A stretch of 64,000 nt of DNA, taken from NCBI GenBank assembly GCA_905182985.1, contig CAJJDN010000034.1, positions 490,006-554,005 of the forward strand, read 5' to 3'. Below the pieces are notes generated by a model. The model did not search any database and had not been told where the DNA came from. It saw nothing but the letters and a program-made list of their open reading frames with translations. The DNA is from Paramecium sonneborni. Taxonomy: Eukaryota > Ciliophora > Oligohymenophorea > Peniculida > Parameciidae. The first letter of the stretch is position 1; every line of letters starts with the position of its first letter. The position numbers and the translations under genes were made by a program. Of this stretch, positions 1 through 12,561 are shown in pieces.

Positions 1-531
1 TAATTTTCTTATAAAATATTACAGGATTTATGGTTGGTCGTAAATATGAGACAGAAGGTATAGCTAAACATGGAGCTAAAATGGTTAATGCTGTTGCTAC
101 TGCTACAGTTCCTAAACTTACTTTGATTTTTGGTGGTAGTTTTGGAGCTGGTAATTATGGTATGTGTGGTAGAGCTTATGGAGCTAAGTTCTTATTCTCT
201 TGGCCTAGTAGTAGAATCTCAGTTATGGGTGGTGATTAAGTAATCATAATTTAATCTTAATATTTAGGCTGCTGGAGTCTTAACTTCTGTTCAATAATCA
301 ACGATAATTAGAAATGGAGAAGAATGGAATGAAAAAGTTGAAAAAGATTTAAAGGCTAAATATTCCTAAAAATATGATCAAGAATCTAGTGCTTATTATG
401 CAACTGCTCGTTTATGGGATGATGGAATTATTTTACCAACATAAACTAGATAAACTTTAGGCTTGGCACTTTTAACTAGTATGTAACATTACAATTACGA
501 AAGAACACCTCATGGGGTTTTTAGAATGTGA
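1..531 (+). CDS. MCCC2: 3-methylcrotonyl-CoA carboxylase beta subunit, 3' end (partial)
   Basis: Carboxyltransferase half of the biotin enzyme that carboxylates 3-methylcrotonyl-CoA in mitochondrial leucine breakdown. Only the last ~160 residues are present. Bases 1-24 are the tail of an intron (ends TTACAG); its first G lies just outside the window. The exon opens with FMVGRKYE. Family signatures follow: [17 protein letters not shown] (the carboxyltransferase core), then [11 protein letters not shown], then WDDGI and TPHGVFRM at the C-terminus, as in animal and plant MCC-beta. A 28-nt intron at 240-267 separates GGDQ from AAGV. The codon before it is TAA, read as Gln exactly where other species have Gln, which supports the ciliate code. 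Stop TGA at 529-531. Family assignment is firm; the mitochondrial location is known for the family and not visible here because the N-terminus is missing. Confidence 0.93.
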
Positions 532-563
532 ATATATAGAATATTTTTAAATAATTTATAAAA

Positions 564-3500
564 ATGGAACGAAAACTTTATTTCGGACTCCAAGAACAAA
601 TTTAAAACAAATAGTATCGCTATCCAACAAATTTCATCAAAACTAGCAGGTATTTTAATTACTTAAATAGGTACAATTTCATTACATTTCTTCCCTATTC
701 ATTAACATTGTAATTCTAAAGAATGGCAAATATTTATTTTCTTATCATAGCTATATTGTCATTCTTTAAATCTATATCCCCATTTAGTCCAATCTCCTCA
801 ATTGCACCATTAATTTTTGTGGTATCCTTATCAATGTTAAGAGATGGATATGAAGATTACTAAAAGCATATAAGCGATAATGAATTGAACTCATCACCTG
901 CTACAATTTGGACAGAATAAGGTTTTGTAAAAAAAACATGGAAAGATGTGCTTATTGGAGATATCCTTAAAATTGATGAATTAGAAATCATTTCCTCAGA
1001 TATTGTTGTTTTATAAACCTCTCAAGATGGTATATGTTTCATAGAAACATCTTCTCTAGATGGAGAAAAGAATCTCAAACCTAAATAGGCAATAAAAGAA
1101 ACTTAAACAATTGAATGCAGATCTGGCATTATTGAATGTATAAATCCCAATCCTCTTCTTTATACATTTGATGGCACCTTATATTTAGATTCCAAAAAAA
1201 TCTAAATCACTCATAAAAACTTCTTATTAAGAGGATCTAAATTAAAAAATGTAAAATATGTGATTGGTGTTGTTGTTTACACAGGAATTGATACTAAAGT
1301 CATGAGAAATTCTGAAGGTCAAAAAAATAAAGTAAGTAACATAGACAAGCTCATCAATATAAGAATAATATTCATTTTAATTATGCAAACAGTTATTTGT
1401 ATTGTTTTAGCATTTGTGTATGGCATTAATTGTGATATTAAAAGTGCAAATTTTAACTATTTTAGTAGAAACTTTGCAGGATATCAATCTTTTAATGGTT
1501 AGGATCAAATTTATGATCCTGATATCCCTCATTGTTTTTTGGCATCTTTAATGACTTTTGCTGCTTATTTCTTACTCTTAAATACATTAATTCCCATCAG
1601 TTTAATTGTTTCTTTAGAATTCGTTAAAGTTGGATAAGGATTTTTCATGTAAAAAGATGCAGAAATGTATTCAGCTGAAAATGATAAATATGTTAAAGTA
1701 TTTAGTACAACTATTAATGAAGAACTTGGTTAAGTTTAATATATTTTTTCTGATAAAACAGGAACTTTAACTTGTAATAAAATGGAGTTTAAATTGTGTG
1801 TTTGTGGAGATTCTGTTTATGGTGATGTCACAATGTTTAATAAATAAGAAATAACTACTTTTGTTGGAAATTAAATTTTAAGAAGATAAAGCACACTATA
1901 TAGAAGAAGATCAACTGTAGTAAATGCAAAGGCTGGAATTGAATATGATTTTTCAGGAGATAAAATTTTATAAATTATAACAGAAAAAGATCCATCTAAA
2001 AATCCAAATATTGATTTTATGGTTGATAAATATGCCATTCATAATTAAGGAGATTTAGTTAAGGAAAACTTGATGCTTTTAGCAACTTGTCATGAATGTG
2101 TTTTGGAATATTAAGATGATGGATCATTTATCTATTAAGGGCCATCTCCAGATGAAATTGCACTTGTTGATGCTGCCAGAAGACTTAAGGTCATTTATAA
2201 GGGTATAACAATGGGTATAATGGAGATTGAAGTTTTAGGTGAAATTTAAAAAGTTGAACTTCTATTTGCATTTGAATTTAATAGTGATAGAAAGAGAATG
2301 TCTGTCATAATTAGATAGAATGGAGTAATAAAACTTTATACTAAAGGAGCAGATGCTATAATTAAAGCTAGATTATCTCCAAATTAAAAATATTTAGATG
2401 GAATAGATTAAAAATTAGATATGTTTTCAAAAAAAGGACTTAGAACTTTATGTTTAGCTATGCGTATTCTTAGTGAAGAGTAATTTAATCAGTTTTCAAA
2501 GGCTATGAATGATACTTTAGGAAGTGGAGACACAGAGAAACTTTAAGAGGAACTCATTAATTAAATTGAAAAAAATTTAACGCTAATAGGAGCAACAGCT
2601 GTAGAAGATAAATTACAAGAGGATGTTCCAGAAACGTTAGCTGATTTTTTAAAAGCTAATATAAATGTTTGGATGCTTACAGGAGATAAATTAGAAACTG
2701 CAGAAAATATAGGAAGATCCTGTAATCTATTATAAGATAATATGGATGTATTTACTTTAACACCAGGTTGTGAAACAATTAAAATTTTTAATGATATAGC
2801 AGATCACATAGTAAATAATTATTCAACTAAAAGAGCTATTATAATTGAAGGTATAGTTTTAGCAACTTTAATTGATGATTAAAATTTAATGAATTATTTA
2901 ATATCATTAGTTCCATTTTTACATACAGTAATTTGCTGTAGAGTTACTCCTAAATAAAAAGCTGATATGGTAAGATTGGTCAAAAATTCATTAGGCAAAA
3001 TAACATTAGCAGTTGGTGATGGTGCAAATGATGTTAACATGATTTAAGAAGCTCATATTGGTATTGGAATTTATGGATAAGAAGGAATGAGAGCTGTTTA
3101 AGCTAGTAATTACGCAATAGGATAATTTAAATGTCTTTGGAAATTAGTATTATATCATGGACGTTAAAACTATATTCGTATTTCTGAAATGATTTTGTAC
3201 TTCTTTTACAAAAACATCATTTTTACTATCCCATAATTTTATTTTGCATTCTTCTGTGGACATACTGGAACTAGTGTTTTTGATTAATTGTAAATTTTAT
3301 TATAATCTTAGTTTTGTATCCTTTTACAATACAGTATTCACATTTTTACCTGTTGTGATTAGAGCAATCTTTGATGAAGATGTTTTTTATACATCTAAAA
3401 GAAAATAAACTATTTTGGGAAGTAGAAGAATTAAAGAAGGAGAAGAAGAAAATGATATTCTTAGACAAAACTATCCTCTTCTTTATTACATAGGATAAAG

Positions 3501-4186
3501 AAATACAGTATTTACTAATGAAAAGTAATCAATTATTTCTTAATTAGATTCTTTAAATGGTTTTTTATAGGAGTATTTTAAGGATTAGCATGCTTTTTCT
3601 CTTTTTATTTAGAATTAAATGATACAACATTTATCAAAAAAACAGGATTAAACAACGATTTTTGGTTTTTCAGCATGTCAATGTCTACTGCTATTATGAT
3701 TGTAAACTAAATCTTTATAATCAGCTTGTAACTTTAAAATTAGCCTTGAATACTTAATTTTGGACATTAATCACTTGGTTTGCATATATTGGAACGAGTT
3801 TAGGCACCTATTTTGCTTATATGTTGGTCTCAAATATTATTCCTTAATCATCAATCTATGGTACTACAAGAATGTTATTTTCCAGTCCTGCATTTTATTT
3901 AAGTCTTGCTTTATCTGTTCTTTCAATGTTTATTCTTGATTTATTAATTTTCACAATGAAGGTTTCAAAAGATACTCTTTTAAATTATATGAAAAGATAA
4001 GCAAGATCATCCCAAAATTTAGAATTATCTAAAATTAAAAAATTATAAAAAAAAAATGATGAAAATAATGAATTAGAAATGCCTATTTAAAGGTTGTAGT
4101 AATAAAAGAGTCTTATTAATTCTAGCTTTAGCGGAAGTTAACCTATTATAGCAAGAAATAGAGAAAATTCAAATTTCTATTTATGA
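564..4186 (+). CDS. P4-type phospholipid-transporting ATPase (flippase)
   Basis: Probable aminophospholipid flippase, moving lipid from the outer to the inner leaflet of a membrane at the cost of ATP. The model has four introns (650-670, 3290-3311, 3525-3547, 3702-3724) and gives 1,177 aa, the usual P4 size. Visible landmarks: an N-terminal [12 protein letters not shown] box and [10 protein letters not shown] first helix; the actuator loop [10 protein letters not shown] near residue 152 (P4 consensus DGETNLK); the phosphorylation site SDKTGTLT with Asp at about residue 390 (nt 1752); [10 protein letters not shown] near 696; [11 protein letters not shown] near 810; and a C-terminal block of hydrophobic helices after YFFYKNI. 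The 21- to 23-nt introns in the 3' part restore TVFTFLPVV and the following helices in one frame. The cytosolic tail is Q/S/K-rich. The beta partner (CDC50) is not in this window. The substrate cannot be told from sequence alone. Confidence 0.93.
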
Positions 4187-4769
4187 TTTAATTTAATAAA
4201 ATATATATAATATGTAATATCTTTATTTAATTTTCTAAAAATATTATTCTAACTTGCTTTAAATTTTATGAACAATTTAGATATTTTAAAATTCTTCATA
4301 AATCACCTATCAGCATCAAAATATCAAATAACTTTTATTTTTTAAAATTAGCAATTTATACTATTATTTTTATTACATATAATATTTTGATATAATTCTC
4401 TGGTTTCTTGCTTCTGAACATTAGCATCAGTATAAACTGAAATTAAAGAAAAAATTAATAAAATTCGTTTATTGTAATAAGGGAACATAGAGCAAATATG
4501 AAATTTGAATTTAATTTTGACTATTTAATAGCTTTAAATAGTTTTGATATTCTCATTTAATAGATTAAATTAATATTAACCTTAAATATCAAATTAAAAC
4601 TTAATGTTATATAAAATTTTAGACTTTAAAAAGAGCGGTAATATTAAATATACATTAAAGGACCTTTTTTACTAAGATTATTACTTTCTTGTTTAAATAT
4701 TTATATAATTTAATGATTGTGTTTTTTAAATAAATAAATAAAAAGAAATAAAATATAGTTTTTAAAAAA
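4187..4769. other. intergenic, no clear gene
   Basis: 583 bp of about 80 percent A+T between the flippase stop and the next start. A short minus-strand frame around 4320-4450 (reading ANVQKQETRELYQN) looks mildly coding but has no start, no intron logic and no family match; I treat it as chance or a remnant. Confidence 0.4.
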
Positions 4770-5530
4770 ATGAGCTTGAGACGGATGAGAAGTGGAGGTG
4801 TGCATGCAGATTCAGAATTAGATTTTTTAAATGTATTGATATGATATATTAATTTTACTAGAAAATTACTAAATTGGAAAAATAATAAAAAAGAAGAACT
4901 TACATAGAAGAAACTGAAACTTTAGAAGGTTTTATAATGAATTCTCAATTTACTTTTGATTGCTTCGGAGGAAATCAAATGTTAAAGGCTACTTAATAAT
5001 CTCATTTTATTCTAATTATGATTGATGATTTTGCTCTTAGTCCAAAGAGATTATAAAATATGATTGAAAACAGTATGTTCTTTTTGTTTATATATTTTAA
5101 CAGATAATTGTGAAACACTGACATAAAGCACAAATGATGATTCATTTGTTTGGAGCTCTTAACCTATGAATTATGACTGCTTAGTACACAATTAAACAGT
5201 AGAACATATCAATCATTTATTTAATATATGGATAATTAATACTCCTGTTATGAATGAAACATTTAAATGTATTAATTGCTATTCATTATTTCTTAAGAGT
5301 GCTATTTTCAATTTTTCGAAGCATTTATTTGTGTAAATAGTGAAAAAAATGAAATATTCAAAGAGGTTTACAAGGAAATGAGATATTATAATAATAAAGT
5401 TTAGTAATTTCATATAAAAGAAAATGATGAAGTAATATAATTTTAGATTAAATAGGTTTCACCAGATCGTTAATAAATTAATAATTTTTAATAAATTCTT
5501 AAAACTTTGATTTATTCGACAACGAAATGA
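4770..5530 (+). CDS. unknown 223-aa protein
   Basis: Not recognised. The model uses three introns (4833-4861, 5073-5103, 5269-5297) and totals 224 codons with the TGA at 5528-5530. The N-terminus is basic (MSLRRMRSGGVH), followed by an acidic stretch and a charged Lys-rich segment. The middle holds an aromatic and hydrophobic segment (FILIMIDDFALSPKRLQNM), and the C-terminal half is Q/N-rich with IFKEVYKEMRYY. There is no signal peptide or clear TM. Ciliate codon choice and in-register introns suggest a real gene. It sits 127 bp upstream of SUMO on the same strand. Exon boundaries are inferred by eye and the third intron is the least certain. Confidence 0.6.
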
Positions 5531-5657
5531 TGAAAGTTTATTATGATAACAGATTTTTTGTTTATTGTTTAAGTTAAATATTTAAAACTATAAATTTATA
5601 TCAGAATATTACCGAAATTGATTATATATACTAAAAATTATTTATTTAAATAAAAAA

Positions 5658-5976
5658 ATGGCAGATCAATAATAAGCTGAATATTTGAACTTAAAAGTTA
5701 AATCTCAAGATGGAGAGGAAGTATTCTTCAAGATCAAAAAATAAACTCAATTCAAGAAATTGATGGATGCTTATTGCTCAAGATAAAATGTATGTATTGA
5801 AGTAAATATTTAGCTTCAAATTTAAAATGTGAGATTCTTATTTGATGGAGAAAGAATATTAGAAACATAAACTCCAGCTGATGTAAAAGATATAGAATAT
5901 ATTATAGATTGGTATGGAGACAGGAGATGAAATTGATGTTGTTATAGAGTAAGTAGGGGGCATGAAATATGTGTGA
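5658..5976 (+). CDS. SUMO: SUMO (small ubiquitin-like modifier) precursor
   Basis: Small ubiquitin-like modifier attached to lysines of target proteins through E1, E2 and E3 enzymes; in ciliates SUMOylation is also linked to nuclear development. Two introns (5790-5813, 5883-5907) yield 89 aa. The beta-grasp fold reads clearly: LNLKVKSQDGEEVFFKIKK, then FKKLMDAYCSRQN, VRFLFDGERI, TPADIGM and GDEIDVVIEQVGG. The sequence ends GG-MKYV, so a SUMO protease must remove four residues to expose the diglycine. The N-terminal extension is very short compared with animal SUMO, and no consensus SUMO acceptor site is obvious in it. Assignment is secure from the VRFLFDG box and the terminal diglycine. Confidence 0.93.
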
Positions 5977-6011
5977 ATAAAAAAATAATTATTTTATAAT
6001 ATATAATTTTT

Positions 6012-8348
6012 ATGCTTGTTTTTTTAATGTTGTTAGGTATTGCTTTTTGCGAAAGTGATGTTAAATTATACAGCAAATATGACTCTTTGTTGTAAGATAA
6101 GTTGTTAGTATTAAAAATATAATACATTAGATTGTTACTAAAAATGGGCTGATTTACAAGTATGACCTAAAGTATCAACAAATTAGATGGAGATCAGAAC
6201 TTGGTATATCACTCTAATCAGATGGTATATAAAATGGAACTTACTTTATGAAACCTTATAAAGATGGTTCATTTCTATTTTATGATGATGGATTCTATGT
6301 AATAAGATTATTTAAGTTAGGAAATACCTTCAGAAGATTTAGATATACTTTTTAAGACTTGCAGTATGTTTTAAAACTCATTATCTTATAATAATGAGTT
6401 AATGTATTTCTTAGATATAGCTACAGGAAACATAAAAGAGCTGACATAATATGACATTTAATAGCTATTAGGTTAACCTAAAATGTACGAAAAGGGAGTG
6501 CTAATTCATGTTAAATAGAAGTTTATTTCAGACTTAGAATATGAAGACTCTTAACAACATAATTCTAGAATATAAATTAATTTTTTACTTAAATACTTAC
6601 GTGGCGATTTAACTTAAGCAAAATATTCTAATACTACTTTAATCTACAAAACTAACACAGGAATATAAATTTAATGGGCTAATAAAACACTTGATCTACA
6701 TTTAGATGATGATGTATTTGAAGTATTTGAGTATACACCTGATTTAGGATTGTATTCCATTATTTTTACTAAAGATAACACAAAGAGTACTGGTTTAACT
6801 GTGATGTCTATAATTAACAATCAATATTAATGTGAAATTGAGGGATAATGTTAATTAAATTCACATATTAATCCTAATCCAAACGCTATTGGTGTTTTTA
6901 AAAATACTCAATTTAAGCAATGCTTAAATGAATTCTATAAAATTAAATTTTAAACATAGTTAGTATTATATAAAGATGAAAAATCTTAAGAAAAGATTGA
7001 ATAATGTTAGGTTGTTGAAAATTACACAAATCAATTTTTAACTATTTTACTATTATCAATGGTGTTTGCATATATTCCTATACTTTCCTCTAAAAAAAAA
7101 AAACCAAAAGAAGTTGTTATAGTCAAAGAACCTTAAGTGCAATATATATATATAAAGTCTAAAGAAATACAAATTAACAAAGAACGTATTATAGGAATTG
7201 GAATGAATGGAACTATTGTTTATGAAGGCATTTTTCAAGGTAAAAATGTAGCTGTGAAAGAAATTAATCTTAAAAAACTATAAACCAAATCTATTGAAAA
7301 ATAACTTGAAGAATAAATATCTAAATAAATGCTTTTAAATTCTCCTTAAATTCTTAAACTATTTTTTTTTGAGAAAAGAAAAGATTTTCTATATTTAGCT
7401 ATGGAAAAATGTATGCTTAATCTGAGAGAATTTGTTAAATATGAGTCAAGTTATAAATTAAACGATGCTTAAAAATTAAGCATTAAATAAAATTTATAAG
7501 ATCCAGAGTTTTATAAGGATCTCTTCTTTGATCTATTGTGTGCTTTACAGACTTTAATTGAAAATAATACATAACATCACGGTATTACACCTGATAATTT
7601 ATTATTCAGTTATGATCTAAAAATAAAATTAGCTGATTTTGGGCTTTCATCTCTGTCAGAATACTATTAAGAAAATTAAAATGATAAAAAAACATACAAA
7701 AAAATGAATTATTCACTTTTATAATAATTGGGTATGATTTGCTATTTCTTACTATCCAGAGGTGATGATTGTTCATAGAAGTAATTAATTTTCTTGTAAT
7801 ATTTAGATAACTTATTGATTTGAAATTTTTGGTGGAAAGATTTAAAAAATTCAATATCAAGGAATTGGAAATTAAAGATTTATTATTGAAACTTATTTTA
7901 GATTAATCAATAACAGATCCCTAAGCTGTTTTATAACACCCTTATTTTTGGACTAAATAAAAAAAACTATCATTTATTTGTGAATTTAGTGATTACGTCG
8001 AAACGTATCCTTTACCTTTGGATTAGACTTCAATTCATGATAGATTTATAAATAATTCAGTTTTTAAAGATAATTGGGGAATAAGATGTGGAATGATACT
8101 GAAATGTTAAATTAGAGGATATGATCAGACATAAGCTTAATAACTTATTAGAGTAAGTTAAATATATATGTTAGCTCATTAGAAATACAAAGAATCATTA
8201 TCACTAACTTACTGAAGATTGTAAACTACTTTTAGGACCTTCTGATGAAACCTGTTTTGATTATTGGAATTAACAATTCCCAAATCTATTTTTTACGCTC
8301 TATGAACATGCAATTGAAAATAGCCTCAATCTATTAAGTTTAAAATGA
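6012..8348 (+). CDS. IRE1: IRE1-like ER stress sensor with degenerate kinase loop and intact KEN RNase
   Basis: ER membrane sensor of unfolded proteins. Four introns (6108-6130, 6299-6320, 7781-7806, 8153-8174) give 747 aa. Order of parts: signal peptide MLVFLMLLGIAFC; luminal domain beginning LLIVTKNGLIYKYDL (beta-propeller-like, as in IRE1/PERK); TM near residue 328 (FLTILLLSMVFAYIPIL); cytosolic kinase domain with VAVKE lysine near 398 and LADFG near 526; LQHPYFWT; then the KEN nuclease domain to the C-terminus. The kinase catalytic loop reads HHGITPDN where HRDLKPHN is expected, so the catalytic Asp and Lys are lost. In the KEN domain the residues matching human IRE1 Tyr892, Arg905, Asn906 and His910 are all present (GYDQTQAQQ..LIRNTKNHY). 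I infer an RNase-active, phosphotransfer-dead sensor. Ciliate-specific divergence of the kinase could instead mislead the alignment. Confidence 0.85.
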
Positions 8349-8751
8349 ATATCTACTGGATTTTAGATCTACTTATATAATAATATGCATCATTTCAATT
8401 AATTATTATTACTTTTATAATTTGATCTTATATACATAATGGATTCATCTAAACCTCTTATCCTTATCAGTTTAAATACTTGTACTCTTTTAATTTAGAA
8501 GAGTGATTTTCATTTTTATAAATATTATCCCATCTCTCAATTTTTTATAATATTTCATATCAAAATCATTTATTTCGGATATTTTAATTGTTTATATCAT
8601 AAAAATTGATCAAGTCCATTTCTTTATTAAGATTTTTTAACTTTAACTATTTTTTATATATTAAATAAAAATAAATCATCTAAGTATTTTTAAAAAAATT
8701 AAATAATCACAACCTTTGTGGTATCTGAATATATTGAATATATGTAATATA
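8349..8751. other. convergent intergenic spacer
   Basis: About 400 bp of A/T-rich sequence between two convergent stops. Two similar ATATCATAAAAATT(G/C)ATCAA stretches (near 8594 and 8771) form a small imperfect repeat, the second one lying at the end of the next gene. Nothing else recognised. Confidence 0.4.
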
Positions 8752-10209
8752 TCATAATTATATTTTGTTTATATCATAAAAATTCATCAAATTGATTTCT
8801 TCATCCGTAATTTCAATTTTTCCAAATTTTTACCGCTCTTAAAGAGAAAGAATTTGTACATCTTCATCATTTAATGTCATTTCTTCAATTTCCTTAGAAG
8901 GGCAATAGAATGAATCAACGACTCCGCTCGATGATTTGAGATTTTCTAATTTTAATCCTACAAGATGACATTTTTTAATCTCATCTTAAAATTTATGAGC
9001 TCTTATTAAAAGATAAAGTCTGGAAATTTCATAAAACATATTAATAAAAGTTAGTTTTTATTCAATTTTTTATTTTATATTTCTATAGAATTCTAGGTAT
9101 TTATTTAATTCAAGTTATTGATTATGTAAGACCACTTTAACAGTATCTCTCTTCCAATTTTTATAAATCTTAAGTTAAGAAAATTAAGGATAATAAAAAG
9201 ATATCATATCATGTACTATTTTTTCATTTAAATAATAAGAATTTAAAAAAAGTATAACGTGCCGAAACAAAAACAAAACTGAAATAATTGAACCAATATT
9301 TGCTAATAATTCCCCTGGGTTTGGATATTCATAAATGGTTTTAATTTAATTTCCTTTCATTACTATATATAGTGATGCATATGTTTCATCTCCATATGCT
9401 TATTTGCAATATTAAACTGTATTTGTTTATGGCTAAATTAAAGCTTCATTAACAAATTCATAATATTTTGGAGATCCGAAAAGAAATGAATCTTAGACTT
9501 CATAAAAACTACTTTATAAGAAAGTATTTAAAGTATAGCAATTTTGTTTTTCCACTTAAACAAAAAATTCTTAAATACTTGATTAAATAGATCCATCTTT
9601 AGAATTTAACTGTTTGTATTAAACCTGCATTATAATAATATTTTGTGGTTAACTAAAAAATTAATTACTAATCTCCTCAGATGCACATTATTCTCCATCT
9701 TTTAACAGTTTAGTTGTGCATTTTACTATTTATATATACATTTCAGATGTTGTTATTAATTAACCATTAACATCTGTAAAACCTAATTTCATTTATGGAA
9801 TTATGAATTTGTTTCCATAATAGGATGTTTAATTAGATAAGTCTAACACTTTAGTTTCAGTAAATTTATAGTTTTCTGTATAAATAATTAATGGAAGTAA
9901 AACCTTAGCTTCAAAAGGATCAATTAAATTTTCTTCATATTTGTAAAAACAAATTTTTATAACATCATAGTTCAAATTTAGTAATTTAAAGTTTGAAATA
10001 TAGACAGAGCTAGAAATTTTAGGGCTATATTAATTTGTTTACCATTTATAAACAACCCAAATAGCATAAGAGAGACTGGCTGAACAAATTAACAATGTCA
10101 TAATCCCTCCAAAAATGCTTTTATAAATTGATTACTATCTATCAATTTATTAGACTAAGGGAGCTCCAAAAAAATCTATTGATCTTAAATATGAAATAAA
10201 AGTACTCAT
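8752..10209 (-). CDS. ciliate two-TM membrane protein, copy A (complete)
   Basis: Intronless 485-aa protein of no named family. Near the N-terminus is a first TM (IFGGIMTLLICSASLSYAIW) after a short FFGAPLVQQI motif; the middle is an extracytoplasmic region with conserved cysteines (EQCASEE, QNCYTLN, YCKQAYGD). A second TM lies at GELLANIGSIISVLF, followed by a basic cytosolic tail. It has a clear paralogue at 34859-36328 with the same layout (FFGTPLFQQI, DGEQCASEE, NCYTLN, YCKQAYG, DLLANIGSI). Only the 3'-most ~115 bp of this copy is unique; the rest lies in an exact duplication (see repeat entries), so it is probably a single gene in the genome. Function unknown; topology is inferred from hydrophobicity. 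Confidence 0.72.
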
Positions 10210-10255
10210 TATTATAATTTAATATTTTTTGGAGAAATAAATCAAATATATTTAT
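8867..10255. repeat. first copy of a 1,389-bp exact duplication
   Basis: Identical base for base, as far as I compared, to 10257-11645, with one N (10256) between. Both coding and non-coding flanks are identical. This pattern is what overlapping contig ends joined without merging would give. Confidence 0.9.
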
Positions 10256-10256
10256 N

Positions 10257-11599
10257 TCATTTAATGTCATTTCTTCAATTTCCTTAGAAGGGCAATAGAA
10301 TGAATCAACGACTCCGCTCGATGATTTGAGATTTTCTAATTTTAATCCTACAAGATGACATTTTTTAATCTCATCTTAAAATTTATGAGCTCTTATTAAA
10401 AGATAAAGTCTGGAAATTTCATAAAACATATTAATAAAAGTTAGTTTTTATTCAATTTTTTATTTTATATTTCTATAGAATTCTAGGTATTTATTTAATT
10501 CAAGTTATTGATTATGTAAGACCACTTTAACAGTATCTCTCTTCCAATTTTTATAAATCTTAAGTTAAGAAAATTAAGGATAATAAAAAGATATCATATC
10601 ATGTACTATTTTTTCATTTAAATAATAAGAATTTAAAAAAAGTATAACGTGCCGAAACAAAAACAAAACTGAAATAATTGAACCAATATTTGCTAATAAT
10701 TCCCCTGGGTTTGGATATTCATAAATGGTTTTAATTTAATTTCCTTTCATTACTATATATAGTGATGCATATGTTTCATCTCCATATGCTTATTTGCAAT
10801 ATTAAACTGTATTTGTTTATGGCTAAATTAAAGCTTCATTAACAAATTCATAATATTTTGGAGATCCGAAAAGAAATGAATCTTAGACTTCATAAAAACT
10901 ACTTTATAAGAAAGTATTTAAAGTATAGCAATTTTGTTTTTCCACTTAAACAAAAAATTCTTAAATACTTGATTAAATAGATCCATCTTTAGAATTTAAC
11001 TGTTTGTATTAAACCTGCATTATAATAATATTTTGTGGTTAACTAAAAAATTAATTACTAATCTCCTCAGATGCACATTATTCTCCATCTTTTAACAGTT
11101 TAGTTGTGCATTTTACTATTTATATATACATTTCAGATGTTGTTATTAATTAACCATTAACATCTGTAAAACCTAATTTCATTTATGGAATTATGAATTT
11201 GTTTCCATAATAGGATGTTTAATTAGATAAGTCTAACACTTTAGTTTCAGTAAATTTATAGTTTTCTGTATAAATAATTAATGGAAGTAAAACCTTAGCT
11301 TCAAAAGGATCAATTAAATTTTCTTCATATTTGTAAAAACAAATTTTTATAACATCATAGTTCAAATTTAGTAATTTAAAGTTTGAAATATAGACAGAGC
11401 TAGAAATTTTAGGGCTATATTAATTTGTTTACCATTTATAAACAACCCAAATAGCATAAGAGAGACTGGCTGAACAAATTAACAATGTCATAATCCCTCC
11501 AAAAATGCTTTTATAAATTGATTACTATCTATCAATTTATTAGACTAAGGGAGCTCCAAAAAAATCTATTGATCTTAAATATGAAATAAAAGTACTCAT
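10257..11599 (-). CDS. same two-TM membrane protein, copy B (3' truncated by the N join)
   Basis: Second copy of the 485-aa membrane protein. It starts at the same ATG (11599) and runs to the N at 10256, so it lacks the last ~40 codons. There is no nucleotide difference from copy A in the shared part. Because the upstream flank of this copy (11600 onward) continues into unique sequence while copy A continues downstream into unique sequence, the two halves together describe a single locus. Annotating it as a tandem gene pair would be wrong unless long reads show two copies. Confidence 0.7.
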
Positions 11600-11645
11600 T
11601 ATTATAATTTAATATTTTTTGGAGAAATAAATCAAATATATTTAT
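10257..11645. repeat. second copy of the 1,389-bp duplication
   Basis: Mate of 8867-10255. The offset is a constant 1,390 bp. Confidence 0.9.
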
Positions 11646-11812
11646 ATATTTTATTTTATACAAGTTATAGTTGAAAATTTCTACCGTTCTGAGTTATTGT
11701 CTTAGCTCTTCTTTGATAAATTAAACATAAAAGCATTAGCAAATACTATTTTTAATATTTTTCTTAATATATACTAAAAACTACAAATTTATTTTTATAG
11801 AATTGTATATTA
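11600..11812. other. A/T-rich spacer before gap
   Basis: Upstream region of the membrane-protein gene, no coding signal seen. The sequence breaks into Ns at 11813. Confidence 0.5.
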
Positions 11813-12561
11813 NNNNNNNNNNNNNNNNNNNNNNNNNNNNNNNNNNNNNNNNNNNNNNNNNNNNNNNNNNNNNNNNNNNNNNNNNNNNNNNNNNNNNNNN
11901 NNNNNNNNNNNNNNNNNNNNNNNNNNNNNNNNNNNNNNNNNNNNNNNNNNNNNNNNNNNNNNNNNNNNNNNNNNNNNNNNNNNNNNNNNNNNNNNNNNNN
12001 NNNNNNNNNNNNNNNNNNNNNNNNNNNNNNNNNNNNNNNNNNNNNNNNNNNNNNNNNNNNNNNNNNNNNNNNNNNNNNNNNNNNNNNNNNNNNNNNNNNN
12101 NNNNNNNNNNNNNNNNNNNNNNNNNNNNNNNNNNNNNNNNNNNNNNNNNNNNNNNNNNNNNNNNNNNNNNNNNNNNNNNNNNNNNNNNNNNNNNNNNNNN
12201 NNNNNNNNNNNNNNNNNNNNNNNNNNNNNNNNNNNNNNNNNNNNNNNNNNNNNNNNNNNNNNNNNNNNNNNNNNNNNNNNNNNNNNNNNNNNNNNNNNNN
12301 NNNNNNNNNNNNNNNNNNNNNNNNNNNNNNNNNNNNNNNNNNNNNNNNNNNNNNNNNNNNNNNNNNNNNNNNNNNNNNNNNNNNNNNNNNNNNNNNNNNN
12401 NNNNNNNNNNNNNNNNNNNNNNNNNNNNNNNNNNNNNNNNNNNNNNNNNNNNNNNNNNNNNNNNNNNNNNNNNNNNNNNNNNNNNNNNNNNNNNNNNNNN
12501 NNNNNNNNNNNNNNNNNNNNNNNNNNNNNNNNNNNNNNNNNNNNNNNNNNNNNNNNNNNNN
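11813..12561. other. assembly gap (749 N)
   Basis: Unbroken run of N. Any reading frame drawn through it is meaningless. Confidence 0.99.

Noticed and set aside
8752..11599. Tandem gene pair of membrane proteins
   Set aside because: The copies are identical including flanks and separated by a single N, so an assembly overlap explains them.
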